Of a stretch of 64,000 bases of DNA, positions 18,108 to 27,128 are shown in pieces. Origin of the DNA: Burkholderia sp. Ax-1724 (GTDB lineage: Bacteria > Pseudomonadota > Gammaproteobacteria > Burkholderiales > Burkholderiaceae); contig NZ_VWWL01000013.1 of the NCBI RefSeq assembly GCF_011752995.1, positions 142,945 through 206,944 on the forward strand. The letters run 5' to 3'. How positions within the stretch are numbered: the stretch's first letter is position 1; each line of letters begins with the position of its first letter. A program made the position numbers and the translations under genes. Below the pieces are notes generated by a model. The model did no database searches, was not told the DNA's origin, and saw nothing but the letters and a program-made list of their open reading frames with translations.

Positions 18108-18710
18108 TTACCTTTCGTGCGCCTGTGCGATGCTGCTCGAGAGATGCTTGAGCCATAAGCTCATCAAGCCCGCCCGGCCCCGCACGCCGTATTTGCGAAA
18201 GATTCCGGTGATATAGGAATGCGTGGTCGAGGCAGCAAGGCCCAGCCGCTCGGCGATCTGTTTCTCCGACGCCTCGGTCAGCAGCAGGTCGAGCACCTTG
18301 CGTTCATGCGGCGCAAGAAGCGACAACAGCGCCAGGGGGGAAGCGTCCCGGCGACGCAGCTCGGTCACGTCGCGAGCTACCCCGACGCGCAGGCGCTCGT
18401 GCTCCAGCCAGCGCGCCGACCACGTGACGTAGACATCGCGTCCGTCCTTGTGTCGATAACGGTTTTCAAAACCGACCCGCTTGCGGCCGGCCAGCACCTC
18501 TCGCGCCTCTCTGAGTGTGGCGTCCTGATCGGCTGGCACCACGAAGTCGATGATGAACTGATCGACGAAATCGCCCGGTACGTAGCCAAATATATCCTCG
18601 CACACCGGACTGACATGCAGGATGCGCCCCCGCTCGTTCACGAGGAAAATCGCGTCAGGCGAACCCGCTGCAGAAGTGGTGACGAGGTCGTCGAAGAGTT
18701 CGCTTTTCAT
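18108..18710 (-). CDS. PAS-domain LuxR-type regulator
   Basis: About 200 residues from the ATG at 18710 (MKSELFDDLV). A PAS sensor fold occupies roughly residues 15-130 (AIFLVNERGRILHVSPVCED, then FENRYRHKDGRDVYV). A C-terminal LuxR/FixJ helix-turn-helix follows (LAPHERKVLDLLLTEASEKQ, with the recognition helix in AASTTHSYITGIFRKYGVR). There is no receiver domain, so the PAS domain probably senses a ligand or redox cue directly. It is transcribed towards the gene-poor region upstream of the MHYT gene. The target genes are unknown. It resembles the second PAS-LuxR gene at 61799. Confidence 0.8.
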   Translation of the reverse strand: MKSELFDDLVTTSAAGSPDAIFLVNERGRILHVSPVCEDIFGYVPGDFVDQFIIDFVVPADQDATLREAREVLAGRKRVGFENRYRHKDGRDVYVTWSARWLEHERLRVGVARDVTELRRRDASPLALLSLLAPHERKVLDLLLTEASEKQIAERLGLAASTTHSYITGIFRKYGVRGRAGLMSLWLKHLSSSIAQAHER

Positions 18711-18980
18711 AGCCGTGTACAGACTTCCCTTGCATCGCGCTTGTGGAATCACCTCGCTGGTGCGTGGTTGATAAAAACCGACTGGGCTGGCGCCACAGCG
18801 TAACGCGATACAAATACACGGTCAATTCGACTTGCCGGATAGGCGGAATCACCATACCACTGCGGTAAAAATGTCTGACGATTGAATTTCATCATCTTGA
18901 CAAATACCCGCTTGCCCCCGGACGATGCCGCCATACCGGTCGTCAGGTGGCACGCCGCCACGGCAAGGCCGGCTGAGCCG

Positions 18981-20261
18981 TTACATCGCCTGGTGCAGAA
19001 CGCCTTGCACCACGCCGGCTGCGATGCAGAAGACAACGACCGCGAGCGGCGGCACTTTCCATCGAGTCAGAAGACAGAACCCGATGCATGCCGTGGCGAA
19101 ATCGGCCTGGGTGCGAACCGCGCTCGTCCATACCGGTAAGTAAAGTGCGGCGGCCAGCAGACCGACGACGGCGGCATTGACACCCGCGAGCGCTGCCGAC
19201 ATTGCCGGACGGGCACGCAGCGCCTGCCACCACGGCAACGCCGCAAGGACCAGCAGCAGGCCCGGCAGAAAGATACCCAAAGTCGCCAGCAGCGCGCCGC
19301 TCCAGTGCCTGGGCGGCGCGGCCATCATCCAGCCAAGGAAGGCCGCAAAGGTGAATAGCGGACCCGGCACAGCCTGGGCCGCACCATATCCGGCAAGAAA
19401 GTCGCCCGGCGCGATCCACCCTGTCGAAACCGTCTCATGCTGCAGCAGCGGAAGCACCACGTGTCCACCGCCGAAGACCAGCGCGCCCGAGCGGTAGAAC
19501 GCCTCGAATACGCGTACGCCCTGCGCGGCTCCGGGCACATTCAGCATCGGCAGTCCGAACAGCAGGACACCAAACGCGATCAATGCGGCAAGACCCGCCC
19601 TTCGAGATACATGGAATTCGCCCGGGTGCCGCGTCATGTTACGCGCCGCTTGCACGTCCCCGGTTCGGCACAGTGCAAGGCCAAGCAAGGCACCCATGCC
19701 GATTACCGCGAGTTGCGCGTAAGCGGTGGACAGAAGGCTCAGCAGCACCACGCTGGCCAGCGCGATCGCCGCGCGACGCAGATCGGGACACAGGCGCCGC
19801 GCCATATCCCAGACGGCCTGGGCCACCACGGCAACCGCCACCAGTTTCAGGCCGTGAATCACCCCCGTGCCGACCCGGCCGCCCAGATTCGGCGCGATGG
19901 TCGCAAAGGCCAGCATCGCGAACACCGACGGCAGCGTGAAGCCGCACCAGGCGGCGAGACCGCCGGCCCACCCGGCCCGCAGCAGCCCGATCGAAAAGCC
20001 CGCCTGACTGCTCGCCGGTCCAGGCAGAAACTGGCAAAGCCCCACCAGATCGGTGAAAGTCTCGTCGTCCAGCCAGCGGCGTCGCTCGACGAACTCGCGG
20101 CGAAAGTAGCCGATGTGGGCAATCGGGCCACCGAAGCTCGTCAGCCCAAGCTTCAGAAAGACCGTGAAAACTTCAAAGGCGCGGCCCAGCCGGGTGGCGC
20201 GCGACGGCGACATTTCAGCGTCCATGGCGGTGCGGGTTCGAGCGATCTCGGTGCGAGGCAT
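18981..20261 (-). CDS. chrA: Chromate transporter (ChrA family)
   Basis: A 426-residue inner-membrane protein of the CHR family with two homologous halves: the N-terminal half has GLTSFGGPIAHIGYFRREFV and QFLPGPASSQ, and the C-terminal half has GGGHVVLPLLQHE and QAVPGPLFTFAAFLG. The repeated PGP motifs and about ten hydrophobic helices fit the long-chain ChrA type, which exports chromate. Some members have other anion substrates, so chromate is inferred from family. An alternative start lies 12 codons inside (MDAEMSPS). The chrA gene and the LysR gene upstream are both on the minus strand, 85 bases apart. Confidence 0.88.
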   Translation of the reverse strand: MPRTEIARTRTAMDAEMSPSRATRLGRAFEVFTVFLKLGLTSFGGPIAHIGYFRREFVERRRWLDDETFTDLVGLCQFLPGPASSQAGFSIGLLRAGWAGGLAAWCGFTLPSVFAMLAFATIAPNLGGRVGTGVIHGLKLVAVAVVAQAVWDMARRLCPDLRRAAIALASVVLLSLLSTAYAQLAVIGMGALLGLALCRTGDVQAARNMTRHPGEFHVSRRAGLAALIAFGVLLFGLPMLNVPGAAQGVRVFEAFYRSGALVFGGGHVVLPLLQHETVSTGWIAPGDFLAGYGAAQAVPGPLFTFAAFLGWMMAAPPRHWSGALLATLGIFLPGLLLVLAALPWWQALRARPAMSAALAGVNAAVVGLLAAALYLPVWTSAVRTQADFATACIGFCLLTRWKVPPLAVVVFCIAAGVVQGVLHQAM

Positions 20262-20346
20262 GAGTGGGTGAGAGAGTCATCGTCGCCATGACCTGCTCCA
20301 TGGGTATGCGGGCGAAAAAACCGCAGCACGGAAAGGTGCGCGCGCT

Positions 20347-21240
20347 TCAACCACGGTAGCGAAGCGCATCGGCGATCACGGCAAACGCCGGCGATGTTTG
20401 CCGTCGACTCGCATAGTAAAGATGATAGCCGGGCAGCGTCGGACACCATGCGTCGAGCACGCTCGCGAGCCGCCCCTCGGCCAGATACGGAGCAGCCAGA
20501 TCATGGGGCACGTAGGCAAGTCCGTATCCTTCCAGCGCGGCGTCAAGCATTTGCGGTGTCGTATTGAAGATGAATTGACCACTGACGTTCACGTGCAATG
20601 CTTCGCGCTTCCTTGCGAATTCCCAGGCATACAATCCGCCGCGCGTCGGAAGACGAAGATTGATGCAGTGATGAGCCGCCAGATCATGCGGTGTGACCGG
20701 CGGCCGATTCGACATCAGATAGTCAGGTGAACCAACGACTGCCATTTTGAAGTCGGGACCGATACGTAGGGCAATCATGTCCTGTGCGATCAGATCGCCG
20801 CTCCGCACACCCGCGTCGAACCGCTCCGCCACGATATCGACCATCGCGTAGTTGATGTTGATTTCCACCGAGATGTCGGGATAGCTGAGCAACACCTCCT
20901 TCAACCTGGGCCAGAGAATGGTATCGGCCGCGTGATCGTGAGCCGAAATGCGGATCAACCCTGCCGGCTTTCCCCGCAGCGCGCTCAGCGACATCAGTTC
21001 CGCCTCGATCCCCTCGTAGTAGGGTCCGACGTTCGACAACAAGCGCTCACCTGCTTCGGTGGGCGAAACGCCCCGGGTGGTCCGGGTCAGCAATCGCAAG
21101 CCTATTTTCTCTTCCAGACCGCGCATCGAATGACTCAGCGCGGATTGCGATACGCCGAGTTGAGCCGCCGCGCGAGTGAAACTGCGCTCGCGCGCGACGA
21201 CAAAAAACGCCCGCAGGACATTCAGATCAACGTTCGTCAT
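20347..21240 (-). CDS. LysR-family transcriptional regulator
   Basis: A 297-residue LTTR with the N-terminal helix-turn-helix (SFTRAAAQLGVSQSALSHSM) and an effector-binding domain. It is divergent from the cupin and tautomerase genes at 21372-22037, separated by about 130 bases, so those are its likely targets. It could also affect chrA downstream on the same strand. The effector is unknown. Confidence 0.85.
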   Translation of the reverse strand: MTNVDLNVLRAFFVVARERSFTRAAAQLGVSQSALSHSMRGLEEKIGLRLLTRTTRGVSPTEAGERLLSNVGPYYEGIEAELMSLSALRGKPAGLIRISAHDHAADTILWPRLKEVLLSYPDISVEININYAMVDIVAERFDAGVRSGDLIAQDMIALRIGPDFKMAVVGSPDYLMSNRPPVTPHDLAAHHCINLRLPTRGGLYAWEFARKREALHVNVSGQFIFNTTPQMLDAALEGYGLAYVPHDLAAPYLAEGRLASVLDAWCPTLPGYHLYYASRRQTSPAFAVIADALRYRG

Positions 21241-21371
21241 GATGAATTTGGCTCATATCCGTTTGCCAAGTCTAGCAGCTACCGGATGAATCACACGATC
21301 AGTACAGTGCCTCCATCAGCCACGTAGCGCATCCGGCTGGCATGAGCAAACCTCGAAACGGGAAGCGAAAA

Positions 21372-21788
21372 ATGGAAATCGAAGTCAAGCGTTGCGGGAG
21401 CGTTCCTTCCGCCAGGGGCCCGGCCGACTGGTTCACGGGCAGCGTTCGCGTGGACATGCTGTTTCCACCCCACGAGCCGGCTCGTGCCTCCGGTGGCAGC
21501 GTGACGTTCGAACCGGGTGCACGTACTGCGTGGCATGAGCACCCGCTCGGTCAGACGCTGATCGTCACTGCGGGCTGCGGCTTTGTGCAGCGTTGGGGTG
21601 GTTCGCTCGAAACGATACGTCCGGGCGACGTGGTCTGGATTCCCGCGGGCGTCAAGCATTGGCACGGGGCTTGTGCCGATACGTCGATAACGCATATCGC
21701 CATCCAGGAAGCGCTCGACGGCAAGGTCGTCGACTGGCTCGAACAGGTCAGCGACGATCAGTATCCTAGTTCCGCCGGTTCACGCTAA
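21372..21788 (+). CDS. Cupin-domain protein, hydroxynitrile-lyase-like
   Basis: A 138-residue single cupin from the ATG at 21372, with GGAAG eight bases upstream; an ATG at 21342 would add ten residues. Metal-ligand motifs of the cupin barrel are visible: TAWHEHPLGQTLIV and the second motif PAGVKHWHGA. The overall pattern resembles the small cupins annotated as (R)-mandelonitrile lyase or carboxymuconolactone-decarboxylase-like cupins. The real reaction is unknown. A tautomerase gene follows after 12 bases, and a divergent LysR regulator precedes it. Confidence 0.75.
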   Translation: MEIEVKRCGSVPSARGPADWFTGSVRVDMLFPPHEPARASGGSVTFEPGARTAWHEHPLGQTLIVTAGCGFVQRWGGSLETIRPGDVVWIPAGVKHWHGACADTSITHIAIQEALDGKVVDWLEQVSDDQYPSSAGSR

Positions 21789-21800
21789 CGGGAGCCAACG

Positions 21801-22037
21801 ATGCCGCACGTCATCGTCAAGTTATGGCCGGGCAAGTCGGAGCAGCAGAAGCAGCAGCTATCCGATGAAATCACGAAGGCCGTGACCCGCATCCTTGGGT
21901 ATGGAAAGGAGTCCGTTTCCGTGGGTATCGAGGTGGTGCAGCCCTCGGCCTGGGTCAGGGACGTCTATCATCCTGACATTCGCGATAAGTGGGACACGCT
22001 TTACCAACAGCCGGGGTATGACCCGTCGAGTTTATAG
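21801..22037 (+). CDS. 4-oxalocrotonate tautomerase-family protein
   Basis: A 78-residue protein whose second residue is proline (MPHVIVKLWPGKSEQQ). After Met removal this gives the catalytic N-terminal Pro of the tautomerase superfamily. The internal arginine-containing stretch and the VRDVYHPDIRDKWDTLYQQP tail resemble PptA-like members. A GGGAG ribosome-binding site precedes it. It probably shares a transcript with the cupin gene, suggesting a two-enzyme modification of a small carbonyl compound. Confidence 0.8.
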   Translation: MPHVIVKLWPGKSEQQKQQLSDEITKAVTRILGYGKESVSVGIEVVQPSAWVRDVYHPDIRDKWDTLYQQPGYDPSSL

Positions 22038-22141
22038 CTCGGGGAGGATCTAGGCAGGTCTGCATTGCGTCGTCTTTGTCATGCTTATGCCTGCTCATGC
22101 CGAGCCGATTATCCAGAGTGCCTGACACTCTCCAGATCGGC

Positions 22142-22345
22142 TCAGGGCGTCACGTGCTTCGCTGCCGGTATTCCGGTGTGCGCAACATCCGCAAGATAGT
22201 CCTGATGCCATGCCGCGATGACGGCGCGTGCGTGAGCGAGCGTCGTGACATCGTGCCGATTGGCGGCGTGCGCGGCCAGCCGCTGAGTCGTCCTGGCCGT
22301 ATCTACGCCGACCGCGGTTACGATCATGCTCTGCTGCTCTGGCAT
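22142..22345 (-). CDS. Possible small ORF downstream of the porin
   Basis: A 67-codon frame that begins 7 bases after the porin stop codon on the same strand. The sequence contains a plausible helical stretch (RAVIAAWHQDYLADVAHTG) that looks protein-like rather than random. There is no good ribosome-binding site and I recognise no family. It could be a real small protein or the remnant of a longer gene. The rest of the 22038-22352 gap contains nothing I can identify. Confidence 0.25.
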   Translation of the reverse strand: MPEQQSMIVTAVGVDTARTTQRLAAHAANRHDVTTLAHARAVIAAWHQDYLADVAHTGIPAAKHVTP

Positions 22346-22352
22346 TCAAGCG

Positions 22353-23402
22353 CTAGAATCGGTGGCGGATACCGATTCGCGCACCAGTCTGGACATCGGA
22401 TCCAGAGGGCGACCCGAGTGCGGCCTGAACCTGCGCGCCAAACGCATGATCGTGCGCCAATGCCGCGATAACGTAGACGTCTGTGCTCTTCGACAAGCTG
22501 TAGTCCGAGACGAGTGTCAGTTGATTTGCGCTTCCCAGTCCATTGTTGCGCTTCTGAAACTGAGCGCCGCCGCCGAGCATAAGTGCTGGCGTCAGTCGAT
22601 AGGTCATACCCGCTTCGGCAGTCGTTGCCCGGGCCTGATCGCCGCCAGTCAAACGAACATCGGTCAACATCGCAAACATCTTCGCCGCGCCGATCTCGTA
22701 CGATGCGCCACCCGCAAACTCACGTGAGTTGCCGCCTGTTTTGACATCGTGTTGACCGAAATAGGCAAGTGATGCACTGAATGAGCCTTGCCGATAGTTG
22801 ACGATATAAGCCTGGGAACTGCTTGCGGCAATCGACCCTGGCGTATTGCCGAATCCGAACATTGCGCCCGCAGAGAAACCGGCGACAACCGGAGACATGT
22901 ATTTGACAGCGTTGTTCACTTGATCGCCCCATACGCGATTGTCCAAGCTGTAGCCGCCAGCCGCGTAAGCGGGAAGACTCCACGCTAGCAGACCGGCTGG
23001 AGTATTCGCACCGATCGCATACGCAAACATTTGATCACCGATGAAGTCGAATTGACGACCCAGCGTCAACGTACCCCATGGTCCTGCGCCACCGACATAG
23101 GCTTGTCTTCCGAATTCCAGACCGCCCTGTCCCAACGCACCGTTTGAAAGCTGAAAGCCATTCTCGAGCACAAAAATGATTTTTTCCTGGTCGCCTAAAT
23201 CCTCTGCTCCCCGTAGGCCCCAGCGGTCGCCTTGCGCCGAGCCAGACGTGAACTGCAGATCCGCACCATGCGTCTTGCCACTCTCGACGTTATTGGTATA
23301 GGTGATGCCAGCATCCATCAGGCCATACAACGTAACGGATGACTGCCCATAAGATGAGGCAACCCATAGCATCGAGCACAATGCCAAGAGTACATTTTTC
23401 AA
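22353..23402 (-). CDS. Gram-negative porin (Burkholderia OmpC-like)
   Basis: An outer-membrane trimeric general porin of about 349 residues. The start appears to be TTG at 23402: AGGAG lies 6 bases upstream and the signal peptide begins there (KNVLLALCSMLWVASSYGQ), whereas the ATG at 23435 lacks a ribosome-binding site. The mature protein starts QSSVTLYGLMDAG, and has the family motifs RWGLRGAEDLG and FGRQAYVG plus the terminal phenylalanine in GIRHRF. It lies beside an MFS transporter gene on the same strand, so it may provide outer-membrane entry for that transporter's substrate. The upstream DNA is AT-rich. Confidence 0.88.
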   Translation of the reverse strand: MKNVLLALCSMLWVASSYGQSSVTLYGLMDAGITYTNNVESGKTHGADLQFTSGSAQGDRWGLRGAEDLGDQEKIIFVLENGFQLSNGALGQGGLEFGRQAYVGGAGPWGTLTLGRQFDFIGDQMFAYAIGANTPAGLLAWSLPAYAAGGYSLDNRVWGDQVNNAVKYMSPVVAGFSAGAMFGFGNTPGSIAASSSQAYIVNYRQGSFSASLAYFGQHDVKTGGNSREFAGGASYEIGAAKMFAMLTDVRLTGGDQARATTAEAGMTYRLTPALMLGGGAQFQKRNNGLGSANQLTLVSDYSLSKSTDVYVIAALAHDHAFGAQVQAALGSPSGSDVQTGARIGIRHRF

Positions 23403-23522
23403 TTTTATCTCCTGATTTATATATATTTTATTCAATCAATGAATGCGCCTACCCGCTTGATATTTAATATCATCAAGCCGCTTGCTTCATCTAATTGAGA
23501 GGAACGAACGACTAATTCACCA

Positions 23523-24854
23523 CTACTCTGGGCTCACGGCCGCAGGATCTTCAGATCTTTTGAACAGTATTGCAATTGCTGAAATGAGACCCAGAACCGA
23601 GACAATAGAGACAAACAATCCAGGCGCTGCACTATTCCCTGTGATTCTGGTCAATAACGAAGTCAGAAGTGGCGTAAATCCTCCTAGCAGCGCCGCTGCA
23701 ATGTTGTAGGAGATAGCCAGGCCACTAAATCTCAGTCTGGTGGGAAACAACTCGGACGCGAGTACCCCGAAGGTGCCAGAGATCAACGAGCAGGCGGTCG
23801 CAGCCAGACAGAACGCGACATACGGATCTATCGCTTTAGAAGCGATTGACGTATAGAACGGATAGCTACCCAGAGCAATCAACGCCGCGCCTGCAATATA
23901 AATCGTCGTCTTTCGGATGATATCGCTTAGATATCCTACCAGGACAATCGCGACAGACATGATGGCAACGGAGAACATCACAAGCGAGCTTGCGGCTTGT
24001 GCCGAATAGGACGCCACCTGAGTCAGATAGGGAACCATAGCCACGTTGAGCACTGCGATGAGTGCCTGATTCAGGCCTACGATACCGATTCCCATCAGAA
24101 TCTGCGGAAGGTGTGCCTGAACGACTTCGAGCGCAGGTACCTTGGCCCGTTTTTTCTCCTTAACGGACAGAAAAAGCTCCGTCTCGCGCAAGCTCCTCCT
24201 CATCAATGCGCCAATGGCGCCGAGCACGCCACCGATCAGGAACGCTATTCTCCAGCCTATCGACAACATATCGGGCTCGGTCAACGTCGCATGGAGCACA
24301 ATGCTGACGATCGCGGCAACCAGACTTCCTGTATTCACGCATGCGAACATGAGGCCGCACGCGAGCCCACTTTTCCCTGGCGCAGTCTCAACGACGTAAG
24401 CGATGGCACCGGGTAGCTCCCCCCCAATACATGCACCTTGCAGAAAACGCAGGACCACGAATGCGGCACTCGCCGATGCCCCAACAATTGCATAGGTGGG
24501 CATAAAAGCCATTCCGGCGGTAGTGACCGTCATCGTCACCAGCGAAAGCTGAAACGCCGAGCGACGACCGAACTTGTCTCCGATATGGCTCAGGACCAAC
24601 CCGCCCAGCGGTCGAGCCATGTAACCCACAGCAAATGTGGCGAAGGTTGCAATCATCGAGACGACGACGCTGCCGGAAGGAAAGAAAGACCTGGCGATAT
24701 ACGGCGCAAAAATGCCGTACACGATGAAGTCATAGAACTCCAGTCCTCCGCCGACGCTAGCGATGAAGATTGTGCGCCATTCGACGGACTTTCCCGACGT
24801 GTGCTGTGAGCTGCTCGAAATATCTGGCATATTTGCCGCGTTGCCCAGATTCAT
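23523..24854 (-). CDS. MFS transporter, metabolite:proton symporter type
   Basis: A 443-residue inner-membrane carrier with about 12 hydrophobic segments. The start is the ATG at 24854, preceded by a strong GAGGAGGGA. Family motifs are present: YMARPLGGLVLSHIGDKFGRR in the loop between helices 2 and 3, and RFLQGACIGGELPGA in helix 4. These belong to the metabolite:H+ symporter group that includes aromatic- and dicarboxylic-acid carriers. The gene lies between a porin and a DJ-1-like hydratase gene, all minus strand. The substrate is unknown. Confidence 0.85.
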   Translation of the reverse strand: MNLGNAANMPDISSSSQHTSGKSVEWRTIFIASVGGGLEFYDFIVYGIFAPYIARSFFPSGSVVVSMIATFATFAVGYMARPLGGLVLSHIGDKFGRRSAFQLSLVTMTVTTAGMAFMPTYAIVGASASAAFVVLRFLQGACIGGELPGAIAYVVETAPGKSGLACGLMFACVNTGSLVAAIVSIVLHATLTEPDMLSIGWRIAFLIGGVLGAIGALMRRSLRETELFLSVKEKKRAKVPALEVVQAHLPQILMGIGIVGLNQALIAVLNVAMVPYLTQVASYSAQAASSLVMFSVAIMSVAIVLVGYLSDIIRKTTIYIAGAALIALGSYPFYTSIASKAIDPYVAFCLAATACSLISGTFGVLASELFPTRLRFSGLAISYNIAAALLGGFTPLLTSLLTRITGNSAAPGLFVSIVSVLGLISAIAILFKRSEDPAAVSPE

Positions 24855-24900
24855 GGTGTCCCTCCTCTTCATTGCCTGTCACTCGGTACGTCTCTGCGAT

Positions 24901-25605
24901 TCAGTCGGGACAAATCTGATTCATCCTTGCGCAAGCGGACAGAACGGCTTCCCGTCGATTAGCCTTGCGCTGGGTGCTTGCGACTTCAAGCCGCTCGACT
25001 ACGTCCACGGGTGCGGTTTCTGGTGTGCCGGCGTCAAACGGCGGCTCCGGGTCGTATTCCAGGAGCAGTTGAATGCCCTCCGCCACCTGTTTGCCCGCGA
25101 GCTCGCCCACGACCTTTAATGCCATGTCGATGCCGGCTGTGACGCCTCCGGAAGTAAACATTCGTCCGTCTATCGTCATGCGGTTGCGACTAGGCGTCGC
25201 ACCGAAATGGGTCAGCAGATCCACCGCCTGCCAATGACAACTCGCCCGGCGTCCGTTGAGACATCCTGCTGCGCCAAGAAGCAGGGAGCCCGTACAGATT
25301 CCAAAAACATATTGAGCATGCTTCGCCTGGTTCCGGACAAATTCCACGACGACAGGGTTCAGCATGGCGTCGTCAACGCCCGGCCCTCCCGGCACGACAA
25401 GCAAGTCGTACAGGGGCGCGTCGGAAAACCGGACGGTCGGTACGAGTCGAAATCCACGGCCGCACGGCACAGGATCCGTGGTTTCGCTAACGAGATCGAC
25501 CGACCAACCCGCAACGGCGCTCAAAACCTCGAGAGGCCCCGTCAAATCCAACTGGGTAATGCCTGGGAACATCACCATTCCCACACGAAAGCCCGCGTTC
25601 GTCAT
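24901..25605 (-). CDS. DJ-1/PfpI-family enzyme, isonitrile-hydratase-like
   Basis: A 234-residue cytoplasmic protein of the DJ-1/PfpI fold. The nucleophile cysteine is in the elbow FGICTGSLLLGAAGCL, with the acidic partner in the FPGITQLDLTGP strand and the GGVTAGIDMAL helix typical of isonitrile hydratases. AAGGA precedes the ATG at 25605. It is divergent from the GlxA-type regulator at 25657 with 51 bases between them, and is followed by the MFS gene on its strand. Likely role: conversion of an isonitrile, glyoxal or related compound taken up by the neighbouring carrier. The C-terminus is longer than usual, with a basic tail. Confidence 0.75.
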   Translation of the reverse strand: MTNAGFRVGMVMFPGITQLDLTGPLEVLSAVAGWSVDLVSETTDPVPCGRGFRLVPTVRFSDAPLYDLLVVPGGPGVDDAMLNPVVVEFVRNQAKHAQYVFGICTGSLLLGAAGCLNGRRASCHWQAVDLLTHFGATPSRNRMTIDGRMFTSGGVTAGIDMALKVVGELAGKQVAEGIQLLLEYDPEPPFDAGTPETAPVDVVERLEVASTQRKANRREAVLSACARMNQICPD

Positions 25606-25656
25606 ACCATCATTCCTTGCCGTTAAATGTGTTGAAACGATTCTAGGAGGAGGAGA

Positions 25657-26658
25657 GTGGCAAAAAACTCAAATCGCCCCCCTTTCCTGCCAAACGAGCC
25701 ACGCCTTGTGACTTTTGTCGTGTACGACGAGTACCAGCCACTGGACATCGCAGGGCCTATGCAGGTCTTCGCCCTGGCAAACCGGGAAATGTCCTCGCCT
25801 GCCTACACGCTCATAACGGTTTCAGAGGTGCCTGGCAGGGTTCGCGCCAGCGCCGGACCTGATATCGTCGTCGACGCGGATCTAAAAACATTGGATCAGG
25901 CAGACACGATCGTCGTCCCTGGCGGCACCGGTGTGGAAAGAGCTTGTGCAAGTCGCACACTCACGAGTTCGATCTCAGGTAGCCAGGCAACGGCGCGACG
26001 GCTTTGCTCCGTGTGTACGGGGGCATTCCTGCTGGCGGCCGCGGGTGTTCTTGACGACAGACGGGCAACGACGCACTGGGAGAAATGCGACGCACTGCGC
26101 TCCAGGTATCCGAAGATCCGTGTGGAGGAGTCGCCGATCTTCGTGAACGACGGCAACGTCTGGACATCGGCGGGTGTAACCGCCGGTATCGACATGGCCC
26201 TTGCGTTGGTGGAAGAGGACCATGGTTACCGCGTGGCGGCATCTGTGGCCAAGAAGCTCGTTGTTTATTTGCGGCGCCCCGGCGGACAGGCCCAATTCAG
26301 CGAGACACTTGTCATGCAGGAAAAGGCCGGAGCAGCTGAATTTTCCCCCCTGATGGCCAAGGTATCGGCCGCGCTTCACAAAACGTGGAGTGTCGAGGAA
26401 CTTGCCTCAGCGGCCGGTCAGACATCGAGAACGTTCCAGCGACGCTTCAGGCTGGCTATGGGGTGCTCACCTTTCGTCGCTGTCCAGGAACTGCGGCTAT
26501 CGAGAGCTCGAATCATGTTGGAGACAACCACAAGCGGAACTGCGATTATCGCGGACCGCTGCGGCTTCGCCTCGGAGGAGCAAATGCGCAGAGCCTTTCA
26601 ACGCAAGTTCGGCCTGCCACCCTCCGCGTTCCGCAGCTTTTTCGGAAAGCATGGCTGA
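25657..26658 (+). CDS. GlxA-family AraC-type regulator
   Basis: A 333-residue regulator that fuses an N-terminal DJ-1/PfpI-like domain (FVVYDEYQPLDIAGPMQVF, CSVCTGAFLLAAAGVLDDRR, GVTAGIDMALALVEEDHG) to a C-terminal AraC DNA-binding domain (SVEELASAAGQTSRTFQRRF and the second helix-turn-helix around IADRCGFASEEQMRRAFQRK). It starts at a GTG at 25657 behind a strong AGGAGGAGG. It is divergent from the DJ-1 enzyme gene and is the likely local activator of that gene and the MFS gene. The effector would bind the DJ-1-like domain. Confidence 0.88.
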   Translation: MAKNSNRPPFLPNEPRLVTFVVYDEYQPLDIAGPMQVFALANREMSSPAYTLITVSEVPGRVRASAGPDIVVDADLKTLDQADTIVVPGGTGVERACASRTLTSSISGSQATARRLCSVCTGAFLLAAAGVLDDRRATTHWEKCDALRSRYPKIRVEESPIFVNDGNVWTSAGVTAGIDMALALVEEDHGYRVAASVAKKLVVYLRRPGGQAQFSETLVMQEKAGAAEFSPLMAKVSAALHKTWSVEELASAAGQTSRTFQRRFRLAMGCSPFVAVQELRLSRARIMLETTTSGTAIIADRCGFASEEQMRRAFQRKFGLPPSAFRSFFGKHG

Positions 26659-26834
26659 ATTGCATCATCGGGAAGGTCGACGGTTCTCCTCAAGAGGTGA
26701 TACAAAACTTTTCCCCGCCTCGGTATTGCTCTACGCGGCAGTCCCGCGAAGCGTACTGAGGGCGAGAAAAATCAGTCTATTTCAGCCTCACCATGGCTTG
26801 GCCAACGGCGCTTCGAAACTGAGCTGGTACCATA

Positions 26835-27119
26835 TCACGCCAAAGGATGGAGTCGATGGTCACCTCGCAAAGCATCGACAAACTCTTCGAGGGCGACGGT
26901 ACCGAACTCGAGTGCGATCACGGTCGTCTCCGTATGGGGGCACGCTTCGTATACGAGGCCCGAAATTGTCCCCGTGACGACGGCGGACACAGAGTCGCCG
27001 GCAAACGGTGCAGCGACATCGATGCCCCACCAAGATCTGGCGCGTGCCAACTCTATTGGGTCGGGCCGGCCTACAGACAGTTTCTCGCCATGACCTGACG
27101 GTCCCCGCCGACAATTCAC
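26835..27119 (-). pseudogene. Remnant of a DUF2817 (M14-like peptidase) gene
   Basis: A 94-codon frame whose translation contains PIELARARSWWGIDVAAPFA, GDSVSAVVTGTISG and ALEFGTVALEEFVDALRGDH, the order of conserved blocks in the C-terminal half of DUF2817 metallopeptidase-like proteins. The metal-binding N-terminal half is missing. Its 5' side runs within 9 bases of the stop of the following GlxA-like gene, and its 3' side ends early after the LRGDHRLH block. This looks like a truncated, non-functional copy left by a recombination junction. The family assignment is from memory of the motif order. Confidence 0.5.
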
Positions 27120-27128
27120 GGCACAGGA

